A stretch of DNA of 64,000 nt from Hydrangea macrophylla (GCA_033977485.1 CM066988.1:76977669-77041668); one strand, 5' to 3'. Shown: positions 1 to 11,205, numbered from the stretch's first letter. Numbers and translations: made by a program. Notes: a model not told the origin generated them from the letters alone.

Positions 1-870
1 CACAATTGAAGCATACACCAGAGTTAAATCCTTGTGCTAGTGCTCCTAATGCAGGTACTGTGCCAGGCAGTTAAGCTTATACCGGCGGAGGATTGGGCAC
101 TTGTCCTCTCAGACTGTTCCATTACCTCTTCACTCTAGCGTTACAGCGCAAGTTTGGGTGGCCATGATTGGAGAGACTAGCTGCCCTGAAAGAAAACTGC
201 TTCTGTTGTTGACTCCCATATATAGTCTCTAGATTAGAGGCCAACTTTACCAAATTCTTAAACTGCTGCGTCATGGAACTCATGACATGGCCTTGAATAG
301 TCATCCCAAGCCCGCGTAGATATCTCTTATTCTTCTTCTCCAAGGTATCCACCAGGTGTGGGGCAAAACGAGACAACTTTTCAAATGCGACTGTGTACTC
401 CTGAACAGTCTTGGTTTCTTAGACCAAATTCCTAAATTATTTCTTCTTCTTGTCTCTCTCTAATGCAGGGAAATACTTCTTAAGGAACATGGTCTTGAAC
501 TCTCCCCAACTCAAACTTCTGATAGCTTCTTCTCCCAAGGTGGCCAACTGAGCTTTCCACCATTCTGTGGTATTAGAATAAATGAGCTGAAACTCTGCAA
601 ACCTTTTCTTATTGGCATCTGAGCAAACCAAAGCCTTACAAAAAGACTCTATCTCTCTGATCCATTGTTCGACTTTCAACGCTCCAGACACGCCATCAAA
701 CTTCTCAGTGCATAAAGCTCTGAATCTCCCTAATAACTTGTCTCTGGTAGGTCTCTGTGGAGGTGGCGGCGGATAATGAGGCGCACCTTACTAATCGCAA
801 ATATGCTCCAACCTTTTGAGAAATCTTTTAAAAATTCCTGTGGGGTCTAATCCTTCTGGTACTGGTTCAG
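1..870 (-). pseudogene. Ty3/gypsy gag fragment of left Tekay-A copy (off left edge)
   Basis: This is the N-terminal half of a retrotransposon capsid (gag) gene read right to left. The segment at 437-691 contains the plant gag signature, with FAEFQLIYSN followed by a tryptophan pair, then WGEFKTMFLKKYFP. The segment at 122-376 continues towards the nucleocapsid, and the window's first bases fall in the zinc-knuckle codons. The whole stretch aligns without large gaps to 38,635-39,480, so it is a second copy of the same element. The two readable pieces are in different frames and separated by stops, so it is not functional. Gag would form the cytoplasmic virus-like particle. The remaining gag-pol lies left of the window. 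Confidence 0.85.
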
Positions 871-1272
871 ATGATCCGACTCTGTTATGGTTGTTGCGAG
901 TCACTCTAACAATCCTAACTCTACACACAAGTATACATTTCGGCACAATTATTCTCAGCTTAGAGTACTGCCTTTAGAAGATAGTCTAGAGGTGTTCACT
1001 ACCCAAAATCAAATGTATATACTTATATACTCACATACTATTTATACTCACAGGATGCAATCGCATGTGGAATGCCAAGAGATGAATTGCTAAATACAAT
1101 GACATGTGAATGATGAAAGGAAAGAGCAATAAAAGTCATAGCACATAACTTAAGAAGACGGTTCCAAAAGTCTTCATCAAATCGGTGTCGCAACTACCTT
1201 AGTGTCTTTCTAGCGAGGTACTCTTATGGTTCACAACTTAACGTAGGACAATCATGAGCACAACTAATCCTA
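871..1272 (-). other. 5' untranslated leader of left Tekay-A copy
   Basis: This non-coding stretch lies between the primer-binding site and gag (minus-strand order) and has a collinear counterpart at about 39,481-39,912. No ORF of note was seen. It is expected to hold packaging and dimerisation signals, but I could not identify any. Confidence 0.6.
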
Positions 1273-1286
1273 GTGCTCTGATACCA
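1273..1286 (-). promoter_or_regulatory. Primer-binding site, initiator tRNA-Met type
   Basis: On the minus strand this reads TGGTATCAGAGCAC, the usual plant primer-binding sequence complementary to the 3' end of initiator tRNA-Met. It starts 9 bases downstream of the LTR end in transcription direction. Its presence beside the shared LTR shows that this LTR acts as the 5' LTR of the left copy. Confidence 0.9.
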
Positions 1287-1295
1287 AACAATCCC

Positions 1296-2230
1296 TGTCA
1301 TGCCCCGGCGTTGCGATAGTTAAGGGAAGTGAGCTTCCTTATCAGACCCGTAGGCTCGTAACAAGTTACAGATTGCATAATTGTTCAAGATTCAACTAAT
1401 AATAAAATATCAGAGTAATGACAGTAGCGAAAATGATTCTAAGTTTAGCGAAAATAATATCAGAGTCTTACAACTTCAGTTATACATACTTAAATATTAC
1501 AGTCATCCAAATCCCAAAAGAAACAGAAGTCTGGGCCAAACGACCAATAACAACAGCAACAACAACGTAAAAAGATAGGTAATGAAATTTTTCCCAATGA
1601 GAACAAAACGGCTCCAGCATCACGACCTCTTCAGCTGGAAAAGCCCCATCCTTCATGGTAGAAGTGATCACAATCATACTCGCCCAATGGAACGGCATCC
1701 CCAGGTCCTGGAACTAAAGCAGTTGGACATGGATATCCAGGGACCACACGCCCATTAGCTGAAAGTTGAGTACAATACTACAATTCACAAACAATATGAA
1801 CATATACACCATTTATGTTATCACTAAAAAGTTATCGTGACGTCACGCAAGTTCTAGTCCAAAACCCAACGATCTTCCCGACTATGCAACCACAACAATG
1901 CAGAACAACGCGCACGAACCCACCGTGCCAACAACACAACCTAATAGTACTCGTTTCTGTCACACAACCACAGTAATACTTAACCGATGGTACTAGCTTC
2001 CATCACCCACACACACACACAGAGATGACACAAGCACAAATTGGATATAAATCATAAACAAGCCCAATTTGGCCACAACACAACTCCTAGCCCATATTTG
2101 GCCCTAACTCAATCGTCCTAGCCCACAATTAGCCCTAATATAAGTACAAAGTTCCATACAGCCACACATGACCCTTATATGCAAGATACGACCACACATG
2201 GCCCATATTTATCGCCTAGCTCAGAATTAA
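1296..2230 (-). repeat. Shared Tekay-A LTR, segment 1 of 3
   Basis: This piece starts with TGTCATGCC on the plus strand (minus-strand LTR end ...TGACA) and is collinear with 39,936-40,857 of the right-hand LTR. It stops where Tat-A begins at 2,231 and resumes at 26,496. The LTR serves as 3' LTR of the right copy and 5' LTR of the left copy. Confidence 0.85.
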
Positions 2231-3090
2231 TGTAGGCACTCCATTTTATCGGCTATCAGATTTTGGAGACCCATAGCTTGGTGGTTCACAATGATTGAAA
2301 AAAAACTAAAAAATGACTCCTGGAAGTTAGTTCTATCTCTCAAAATGATCAGAATGACCAAAATACCTCTGAAAGCCCCAAAACTCCTAGATTTGGACCG
2401 AAAGTTTTGAAAACATGCTACATCATAAAAAAGACTAAAAATGAGTTTTAAAGCAAATCAGATGAAATCATCAGCTCCCAGAGACCCCTGGAAGTTCTTG
2501 AAGTTCCCCGAAAGTCCCCGTTGAACGGTTTGACCTAGGTTTGACCAGGGTTTGATCAAAATCATCCAAATTCGCTGAAAAGTTTCAAGATCATTCTACA
2601 ACATATGAAAAGTACTAAAACAAGTTTTAAAAGAAAATCGGATAAAAACGTCAGCTCCTGGGATCTCCCAGAGGTTCCCAGAACTTCTTGGAAATCCTAG
2701 GTTTGACTGATTTGACCTAAAAGTGGACTTTGAAACTGGAGTGCCGTATCATTTTTCAAACATTTTTTTATAGATACTAGAGGTCAATAGCTTTTCAACG
2801 GTATATCACACATAATTTTTGGATTTAAAATGAATTTATTGTGAATTTCCGAAGGTGAAAAAGGCGATCAAGTGACTTTTATCGCGAATACCGCAAAACT
2901 TTTCAAAGTGACCCATCTCTGAACTATTTTTTTTTATGGAAAGTAGACTCCATTACCTTTCCAACAGTATATCACAAGCTTAATTTGGAGTTAGTATGCA
3001 TTTTCTGTGAATTTCGGACGAAATAGGGCCTTTTCACGAATACCGAAACCTCTGGGGGCCTAAATACAAATTTCTGGGCGTCTAAGGAGC

Positions 3091-3151
3091 AGTGCCACAG
3101 CAGCACTAGGCCACTTCCATGGCGGCACATGGCCAGTGCCGCGGCGGCACT
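3091..3151 (+). repeat. CpG palindrome cluster in Tat-A 5' LTR
   Basis: Three neighbouring copies of a word built on GTGCC-GC-GGCAC are present. The best, AGTGCCGCGGCGGCACT (3,135-3,151), is palindromic except at its centre. Decayed versions precede it (AGTGCCACAGCAGCACT). The 3' LTR has equivalents at 15,427-15,443 and 15,471-15,487, and Tat-C at about 29,076-29,126. Confidence 0.8.
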
Positions 3152-3294
3152 CAACCCCTCAGAATCTATTTTTGTAATTTATTTTGAGGGACCAAATTGA
3201 ATAATTGAAAGCCAAAACGACGTAGTTTCTTATTCATAGATGTTGGGGACCAATGGGAACACTTTCTAAATCCCAAAACCACCCCAAATTGGCC

Positions 3295-3302
3295 TATATA
3301 AA
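3295..3302 (+). promoter_or_regulatory. Putative TATA box of Tat-A 5' LTR
   Basis: TATATAAA lies downstream of a CCAAT-like sequence (about 3,250) and about 144 bp after the palindrome cluster. The 3' LTR has CTATAAAAAC at the same place (15,631). It is inferred to set the U3/R border. Confidence 0.6.
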
Positions 3303-5498
3303 TCCCACTTTGCTCTTCATTTTAGAGGGGCCAAGTGCAAAGCTTTAGAAAGTTGTAGAGAGAAAGAGAGATAGAGATAGGTTTAGAAGAGAGAAAGGGA
3401 GCTTCTCCCACTGATTTTCTATAAGAAATTAAGTAAGTTTTAATCTTGTTTTCTTCCATTTTCTCTCTTATACTTCACATTCAAATCCTCCCTAACCACC
3501 ATTCTTGAGCAATCTTGAGTTAGGAACCTACTTCCATGTCCAAATGTCAATATCTATGAGTAAAACACCAAGCTATTAGTCCAAAATCACATTGATTATC
3601 ATCTATTGATTGTTATTATTTACTTGTTCATATTATGTTCATCTCTTCTTACCTCATTTCTTTTTTATTTTTCTTTGATTCCTTACATGTTTATCATCAT
3701 CTAGATAACATGTTGTTTGAGGAGAGTAAATCCTTATGGATAGTAGCTCTTGACCTCAAAGACATGTTCGATGGATGATGATTCTAACTTCAATACATTC
3801 ATATGTATTATTGAAGTCATATTCTCAAACAAAACTATGTTTGTGCAAATAATATTGGGAGTTCTTGATGATGAGTTTGATGTTGATTTTCTAAGTGGTC
3901 TTAATCCCCTTTTGTGCTGAAAATGTGCTTTTAAAACCCTTATTTCAAAACCCCTCTAAAACCCCAACATTGGGATTCCAAGAAACAAACCTTGTTTTAC
4001 CAAAAAAATATTTAAAACAGTGAATGATCCGAGTTCAAAGATTTCTCTAGAACTCAATACTCAAACGGTGATTACAAGACCACTTGGAAAGTCTTCTTAA
4101 CTCATTAGAGAACACCCATGATTTTTGGTTTGGTTTGGAAACACATGGAAGGGTTCCATTTTGACCCAAACATCCCTTCCAGACATTCTGTTTTTGCTAT
4201 CACAACAGCTTGGTTGACTTTCAACTTATTTTTCAGAAATTTTCCAAAAGGGGTGGTCCCAAATCATTTTTCCCTTGAGCTTCAGTGTCTTATGGAACGT
4301 TTTGTATAATATGGGCCTTTAGATGTTTTGTTTTCATTTTCTAAGATTTTTCAACATTTCAGTCAACAATACAAACTCTGTTTCTGAGTAACCACTCTTG
4401 TTCATATGATCTTTCTCAATCTGTAATAGTTATTGTAGTTTGGATTTTTGGTATGTGTTCTATACACAATGATGATGATCTCCATAAAAAAATCATGCAT
4501 TCAAAACATTTCTAACCCCTCTTTTCTATTTTTACAAGATCTTCTCATTGTTCTGTCCACTATTCACAGCAAGCATACTTTTACTTTCATTCTTTCATTT
4601 GATGCTCACATGCACTCAAAATTAGTTTATGTCCTAGGAAGTAGTCCGTACTACATTTGTACATATCCTATGATGATTTCCTTCATGCATTCATGCATAC
4701 TCTAGATTTCTAAGTCACTTTAGAAAGTCCATGTACACAAACACACTACAACCTTTGCACATTATTGGATCATACATTGCATTCATACAAAATTTGGAGT
4801 TTTTGTGACTCCTAATCTAAGGATATTATAAGGAATGAACTTGATCATACGTTCATGCTTCCCCTCGATCTAATCTTCCTTTTTCATCCTCCTCGGGGAT
4901 TGAGAGGTCTTCTTTTCTCAAAGATTAACATGCATCATCCTAGCTCGCTAAGCATATTTTGACTTCTTTGATTATTTGTTTCAAGAACAATTTGTCCCCT
5001 TTAGATTAGGAAAACTTGATTACTTGATATGTGATTAGACAATTTTTCCTAGGTTTGTTTGTGTGATCTTTCACCTTTTCATTTTGTGGTATTTGGCTTA
5101 GATCTTATGAATGATATCTTTATCTTTTGATCTACCATTTTAAGATTCTCATGTGATGTAATATACTATCATAGTATTAATTGTCGAACCAAACATAGTA
5201 AAATATGATTATTTGGATGCTAATTGAGGCCCGTCGAGAGACAGGGCGACTTGAGGGTGTTTTAGTCGTGACAAAGGCTCCTTCCTCTCTTGTACCAAAA
5301 CCCCGAGCCAAGTTCTTTGGTTATGAAGGGTCGGTGCCCTTTATCCATTTAGGTGAGTCAAATTAGGTGTCTTTGTTCCTTAAAGACCAAATGGCGACTC
5401 TATATATGTTTTCAACAGACTTTCCTTTTCTTTCTTTGATCCAAATCAATTTCAAATGAACCGAAAGAGTGGACGATCGATTCCGCGTGTCCACAATC

Positions 5499-5516
5499 TG
5501 GTGACTCTGCTGGGGA
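5499..5516 (+). promoter_or_regulatory. Tat-A primer-binding site (probably tRNA-Arg type)
   Basis: TGGTGACTCTGCTGGGGA starts three bases after the LTR end. Ogre/Tat-lineage elements use a very similar TGGCGACTC...TGGGGA sequence, which I recall as complementary to a tRNA-Arg. The tRNA assignment is from memory. Confidence 0.7.
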
Positions 5517-6117
5517 TTTTTATTTTCAAAACAAAAAATAAAGAGGTTTGACTCATAAGAAGCATCCTTAAAATCTTTTTTTTACTGTGTCTGGTTCACT
5601 GCATTACACTTTTGCATTTCCCCCCTCCGCCTCTGTCTGAAACACAGCGCTGACATTGTTCAGGTCTTGCTGTGCTAGGACACAAGTCACCATTGATATT
5701 GTACCTTCCAAGGTATATCAAAAAGAGTAAAAACCTCCGTATGTCTCTCTGACGGTATATTGGAACTCTCATCAATGAACCCTCTTTAACTAAACCCAGC
5801 CTTTGCATATAGATTCCTATAGAACCTTTCATAAGATTGTTCATTTATCTTTTCAAATAGGACAATGTGATATAATTGCTGTATGCCCTGACGGGATCAC
5901 CTGCGCGGTGTAGATGCTTATGTGGCATGAGGCAGAACCTCTTTCCTATGAATCCCTAGGCAATCACTCACATGTGATCACAATGAGTTGACCTGCCTAA
6001 GCACCATGATAAGGATGTCTGAACTATGTTCACAAAGATATACACTGCAAACCTTGTTTGTTGGTCCTAAGACATAGAAGTATGAAAACTTGCTAGACAG
6101 TATGATCACCGTCATAT
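5517..6117 (+). other. Tat-A leader, no gene seen
   Basis: This leader holds no recognisable coding sequence. An 82-codon reading frame on the minus strand (5,596-5,844) has no family features. Confidence 0.5.
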
Positions 6118-6900
6118 TTACCAGCTTCTCCCAGAAACTCTATCCAAATCTTTCAGATTTTCCAGATATACCAATTTTTTCCAAAAACTCTGTCTAAATC
6201 TCCCAGATTTCCCAGATATACCAATTTTTCCCAGAAACTCTATCCAAATCTCCCAGATTATCCAAAAATCTTAGTTTCTCCCAGAAACTACGATATACTT
6301 GTTTCTCCCAGAAACTCTGTCTGACTTACCCAAATATACTTGTTTTCCCAGAAGCTCTGTCCAAATCTCTTGAATTTTCCAGATATACCAGTTTCTCCCA
6401 AAAACTCTGTCCAAATCTCCCAGATTACCCAAAAATATCAGTTTCTCCCATAAACTCTGATATAATTGTTTCTCCCAGAAACTCTGTTCGACTTACCCAA
6501 ATATACCTGTTTTCCCAGAAGCTCTGTCCAAATCTCCCAGATTTCCCAAAAATCCCAGCAACTCCGTCTAAACTTCCTAGAAATGCCTAGATGTACCAAT
6601 TTCTCCCAAAATTTCTGATTCCTAGTTTCTCCCAGAAGCTCTATCCAATCCACCTAGATTTACCAGAAATCCCTGTTTATCCCAGAAACCTTAGAATCCC
6701 TGCTTTTCCCAGAAACCTTTCCCATTTTACCTTGTTTCTCCCAAAAACTCTAGTTTGGCAGTTCCTCCCAGAAACTCTGCCCAACTCACCCAGAAATACC
6801 TGTTTCTTTCATAAATTTTGTCTAAATCACCTAAATTTCCCAAAAATCACTGTTTCCTAGAGACACTGCCAAAATCCACCCAAATTTCCCAAAAATCTCT
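6118..6900 (+). repeat. Pyrimidine-rich tandem repeat in Tat-A, about 50-bp unit
   Basis: At least a dozen degenerate tandem units are present, built on TTTCTCCCAGAAACTCTG followed by TCCAAATCTCCCAGATTTCC. The first three units (from about 6,118) are close to 50 bp and the best preserved. Later units are partial or rearranged. Reading frames across it (6,591-6,860 plus, 6,438-6,653 minus) translate as repetitive peptides and are treated as by-products. Subtandem arrays of this kind are common in Tat/Ogre-lineage untranslated regions. Confidence 0.85.
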
Positions 6901-8250
6901 ACTTATAAAATTTTCCAGATTCTCATTCCTCAAAGAGCAAACCTGTCTTCCTCACCCTCCCCATGACGACGATCATCCTGGAAAGAAAAGTTAGCACACT
7001 TTGTATGGTTAGGGCCTTACTTGCTTAACTGTTATATGTTAGAAGTAGGAGCATCATATAGATTAGGACTTGCATCCGCATACTTGTCTTATGTGCATAC
7101 ACAATTCGTGTCAGCCTACATACATGCGCATCTCGTCAGTCTCACATGTGTCAATCCTACACATCAAATGCATACATGCCATTATCCTCACTCATCTCAA
7201 TCATTTTATAGAAGTCGTATACATACTGCATCTGACATCGATTCGCATCGATAAATTCTTCAAAATTCTGAACATTTCTCCCTACTAGGAGTCCATAAGA
7301 AGTATTTTGCGCCTTTGCCGATTTGGGCTTTTACTTCTATCTTAGTCCCGGATAAAGACACTTTTGTACCTCCCGGATTCATTGTCTTGTTCGTGGACTG
7401 ACCCAGACCATCATAAACCCATCAAGGCCCAGGCCATGACACTGACGACCGTATACGTCTTCACCATGATATCTAAGACCTCATCGGTCGAAAAATCAAC
7501 GAGCCATCACCCATCTGACCCTATTTTAACCAAAAAGCCCCTAGCTTCGTCGAACCTAAAGCTCCTGGCTCATCTGTTCAAATGATCCCCTTTCGCTAAG
7601 GCTCTTGAATGTTGAACCTGTGTAAGTGAAGTTGTGGTGTTTGGGACTTTTGCTAGCAAAGAAAATGAGGATGCACTTTCGAAAAAGAAAAAAAGAATAA
7701 GTGAGTCACCGTGACACTCCATTGAGACCAAGTCGAGTCTAGTCGAGTCTGTCCTATGTTTTGAATCTATTTTAACCTTAGTCTTGTTGTCGAGTCTGTC
7801 AGTCTTCAAGTTGTTATGAGTCTGTGTTGAGTAATGCAATCCTTCTCTTTTAATGGAATGAAATCTCATTTTTGCCTACATCTGACGTATCTAGTCATCA
7901 ATGCATGAATCACTGAACTATAATGTCACTTTTCAGAAAACCATGGATATTACTTTGCTAATAAATTTTTGCATCAAACAAAAAAAAGAATCCTGAAAAG
8001 GTCAAAGTCTAATTCACGTTGACACCGATGAAGAACCGAGAATTGAATAGTTTTACTTTAAGAATTTAAAAGATGCTTTTGCTCAAATCTCAAAAAGACA
8101 TACTTCAAACTGACTTGGGGCTTGCCCAACACCCTTTTTCCACCATTTCGAAGCCTTAAGCCCAATCCAATTGGGAGCCATGCAATCTGTCTGATTGAAA
8201 GCAATGCAGACTTAGTCCTTGATGGTAGCCAAATATTTTAGTGAGTTTCA
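6901..8250 (+). other. Tat-A interior, no gene seen
   Basis: Short reading frames (7,021-7,288, 7,364-7,585, 7,570-7,869) overlap on both strands and show no known motif. No decayed gag or pol could be recognised. Confidence 0.5.
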
Positions 8251-8254
8251 TCTC

Positions 8255-9110
8255 CACTTTCAAAAAAAAAAAAGAAAAAGAAAAAGAAAAAAAATGAAAA
8301 GAAGAAAAGAAAAGAAAAAGCTCGCTAGGTTGAAAACCCGAAAGGGCACCTAGGCAAAAGTTAGAGCTGAAAAGGTATTGATTTCCAAGATCTGACCTTA
8401 GCCAGTCAAAATGATGGAGAAAATGAAAGAAAGAAATTTTTGGTGATACAGAGAATTGTACGCTTCAAGGTACATCATGAGAATGTGTTTAGATCATATT
8501 TCAAAAAGCTCTGAACGACTACAAGCAAATTCTGAGAGCTGACATGCACATAATGTAATTTCATGATTGTGATCGAAAGATCTCACATGAATCAACTACA
8601 TGAAAAGCAAAATTGACTGGCTAGGCGAAAGTGAAAAGGATCAATCCTCAAAATAAAAAGAAAAGAAAAGAAAAGAAAGGGAGACTGAAACTGAATCTTC
8701 TTATTCAAGGCTACCACAAGTGACTTAAGTTTGAACTTCTATGATGATTAGTTTGAAAAACCCTCAACCCTTCTTCTTTCAAGCCTCGCCTTGAACTACG
8801 CTCGATCTGATTCTCACTCGGGGATACATAGGCAATCGCATCGGTTCGATCGGCACCATCATAATCAACCCCCCTTCTTTTAAAGCCTTAGCCCAAACTA
8901 CACTGGACCTGATTCCCACTCGGGGGTACGTAGGCAGACTGTCAAAAAGAAAAGAAGGATGACTCGCTAGGTCAAAAATCTGAAAGGATGCCTAGGCAAA
9001 AATTAGAGCTAAATCCAGAGTGAGCAATAACAAAAGAGAGAAAATAGCTCGCTAGGTCACCTCACCAGTGCCTAGGCAAAAGTTATGAGCATATGAGAGA
9101 TTAAAGCCAC
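8255..9110 (+). repeat. A/G-rich tracts and repeated CTCGCTAGGT...CCTAGGCAAAA module
   Basis: Purine-rich tracts (about 8,260-8,310 and 8,645-8,690) alternate with a module seen at about 8,320, 8,960 and 9,047: CTCGCTAGGT, a short spacer, CCTAGGCAAAA and TTAGAGC or similar. CTAGGT and CCTAGG can pair across the spacer. The repetition suggests a conserved structural element of the non-coding RNA. Confidence 0.6.
8780..8940 (+). repeat. Two copies of the Tat 3'-region GGGTACGTAGGCAG motif
   Basis: A module (ACTACRCT...CTGATTC...ACTCGGGG followed by TACRTAGGCA) occurs twice here, ending near 8,835 and 8,936. A third copy lies near the 3' end at about 14,355-14,402, and one occurs in reverse complement in Tat-C (about 30,120-30,165). 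A related sequence is, to my knowledge, common upstream of the 3' LTR in Tat/Ogre elements. Confidence 0.6.
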
Positions 9111-9114
9111 GGTC

Positions 9115-9395
9115 CTTGCCTCAAGCCAGAAATCACCTTCCATACTAGGGGCAAACTTCGATTACCTGTCTCGTTTACCTAAATTTTACTATCTACCCTT
9201 CATATAAGGGGCAAACTTCGGTCACCTACCTCATTTTCCCAGAACCTCCAATAAACCATCATCCAAACTAGGTGCATACTTTGGTCACCTACCTCGTTTG
9301 CCTATGAATTCCACTTTCTACACCTCAAACTAGGGACAAACTCCATTTACCTAACGCAATCCCTTCACACCAAGGGCAAGTTTTCAATTCACCAA
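9115..9395 (+). repeat. Diverged tandem repeat, roughly 70-85 bp unit
   Basis: Four to five diverged units are recognisable by CTAGGGGCAAACTTCG then TTACCTNNCTCGTTT; the unit starts lie near 9,140, 9,200, 9,265 and 9,325. No coding potential was seen. Confidence 0.65.
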
Positions 9396-9979
9396 CTTGT
9401 TTTGAAATTTTTTTAAATAGAGTATCTTTTATTCTAAAAGCTAAGGCACTAATTCACAACACTTCCTGGGAGGAATAGAGAATTGATTAGATCAATAGGG
9501 AGGAATTTTCAAAAACCAGATTTATCAACAAAGTACTATCATATTAAGATGAGGAGTAAACATAAAAGATGAGCGGTACATTATTTATGACATAGGCACA
9601 TTGGATCATGGCGATTTGAGAATTTCATGTCTGAGTCAATCCTTCTTTGTTTGAGTTAGTAGTAATCTAATCAAAAGTGTGTCAGAGATCGAGGTTTCAT
9701 GCAAACTAACCCAACTTTCCTTGTCATCGTCATTCATGTTAAGTTTATTCGTCCTGATGGTCTCAAATGTGTGGGTTTAAGATGATTCCCAATTATAAAA
9801 AAAATGTGGATACAAGTAGAAGTACCAAACATCATTACTGCACCAGTCATGGTCGTAACATGTGAAGTGTCCCAAGTACGAGTGGCATAAACTTATAAGT
9901 GGTTGCAAACTACAAATCGATAGTTGTTTCTCAGGGTGGCTGATTGGAGAAAATATCGCCAATACCAAGAAATTGTTGC
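9396..9979 (+). other. Tat-A interior, no gene seen
   Basis: No repeats, RNA genes or coding motifs were found. A 63-codon minus-strand frame at 9,777-9,968 has no family features. Confidence 0.5.
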
Positions 9980-10535
9980 TGATCTATTTAGAGTCCAGAT
10001 GTGTTGATAAGGAATGTCAATAAGATACGTTATTGAGGTGTTTTATGGCCCAAAGTCTAGATGTATTTATAAGATGTGTTATTGAGATATTTTCGGGCTC
10101 AGAGTCTAGGTTTGCTGATGAGATGTTTTTGGGAGGATGTTTTAGAGCCCAGAGATTAGAGGAGCATCGAGGAACATCAGGAGAGTTAAGAAGCATTGCT
10201 GGAGATCGAGGAACATCAGAAGAGTTGAGAAGCATTGTTAGAGCATCGAGGAACATCAGAAGAGTTGAGAAGCATTATTGGAGCATCGAAGAACATCATA
10301 AGAGTTAAGAAACATTATTGGAGCATCGAGGAGCATCAGATTTGTTGAGGAGCATCGTTGAAGAGTTGAGGAACATGAAATGTGTTGAGGATCATCAGAT
10401 TTGTTGAGGAGCATTGTTGAAGAGTTGAGGAACATCAGATGTGTTGAGGAGCATCAGATTTGTTAAGGAGCATCGTTGAAGAGTTGAGGAACATCAGAAA
10501 TGTTGAGGAGCATCAGATTTGTTAAGGAACATTGA
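9980..10535 (+). repeat. Tandem GAGGARCATC repeat array in Tat-A, about 40-bp unit
   Basis: The first part (9,980-10,160) has about 65-bp units with TTATTGAGRTRTTTT and AGTCTAG. From about 10,160 the array becomes near-40-bp units (GCATCGAGGAACATCAG then AAGAGTTGAGAAGCATT). It ends with interleaved GAGCATCAGATTTGTTGAGG units. The gag-only element is inserted exactly at its right end. Confidence 0.85.
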
Positions 10536-11188
10536 TGATGCCAGAATTTGGTAAGAGTAAAGTAGAGCAATTTTAGGGGAGAGAGTGAGTGAGAGACTAT
10601 TTTTTGTATGTGGTTCGGCCTTGTTAATGAAGGTACGTACATCCAGGGGTGTGTCTGAGCATGTTTACTAGCAAATCACCGGCGGGCCTGGTGAGCCAAC
10701 AAAGAGGGGCGGTACTACCAGTAATATCGGCCGGGTGTATGCGTACAATGGTGAATTTTATAGAGGTGCTGTGTAGACTAAAGAGTTGGCCCCTTCAATG
10801 GGGGGTGAGAGGTCTCTTTTATAGTTACAAGAGACCTACTCTTACATGGATAAGGAAATATAATCCAATTGATATAGATTGGCATTAATTGTGGGGGTTT
10901 CCTAATTGGATTAGGAAATAGTTGGCACTTTCCATTAGTCTTCTAGCTTGAGTAGGAAACCGTTCGTAATGCTCGGGATCATGCCTGTGGGCCCGGATGA
11001 GCTGTTCACGTGGTAGGATGTACCTGTGCGGTCTTCCCGACCTGTTGGCCGGGTCGCGGATGAACCGCTCGGGATGATGAGTAGACTAGACCGCTCAGGA
11101 TGATGCTTGTCAGAGGAGTTGTGCATGATGGATTGGCTGCTGATTTGAACTGCTCAGTTATAGAATAGAGCTAACTTTGGGTGTATCA
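10536..11188 (-). repeat. 3' LTR (653 bp) of gag-only element
   Basis: This is the complete LTR. Its first about 180 plus-strand bases are nearly the same as 13,725-13,906. A 79-codon plus-strand frame inside it (10,649-10,888) has no recognisable features. Confidence 0.85.
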
Positions 11189-11205
11189 GCTGCCCCCCAT
11201 TTCCA
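11189..11205 (-). promoter_or_regulatory. Polypurine tract of gag-only element
   Basis: The minus strand reads TGGAAATGGGGGGCAGC directly before the 3' LTR start, as expected for the plus-strand DNA primer. Confidence 0.8.

Larger units (their letters stand above)
2231..5495 (+). repeat. Tat-A 5' LTR
   Basis: The LTR begins TGTAGGCACTCC and ends GTGTCCACA, so its termini are near-perfect inverted repeats. It is collinear with the 3' LTR starting at 14,575 and, in reverse complement, with 26,724-29,960. It carries a CpG-rich palindrome cluster at 3,091-3,151 and a TATA box at 3,295. The short ORFs in it (such as 4,118-4,309) recur in the other LTR copies but show no protein-like features, and I do not call them genes. 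Confidence 0.88.

Noticed and set aside
1273..1286. tRNA gene fragment (also at 17,155 and 5,499)
   Set aside because: Only the tRNA 3'-end complement is present, directly beside LTRs. These are primer-binding sites; no cloverleaf could be drawn.
2972..3154. 60-codon minus-strand frame MSAAAALAMCRHGSG, with near copy at 15,308-15,490
   Set aside because: It encodes the CpG palindrome cluster and adjoining LTR and exists only because the LTR is repeated.
6591..6860. Pro/Phe-rich 89-codon reading frame, possible secreted or cell-wall protein
   Set aside because: It lies wholly in the tandem repeat and its periodic sequence follows from the repeat unit. There is no signal peptide or context.
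6118..6900. Possible CRISPR-like array of regularly spaced repeats
   Set aside because: Units are directly adjacent and degenerate with no unique spacers, and the context is a plant retroelement. It is a tandem repeat.
7021..7869. Cluster of overlapping 70-100-codon frames on both strands
   Set aside because: No domain, no codon-like pattern, overlapping strands, and position within the non-coding interior of Tat-A. Treated as chance.
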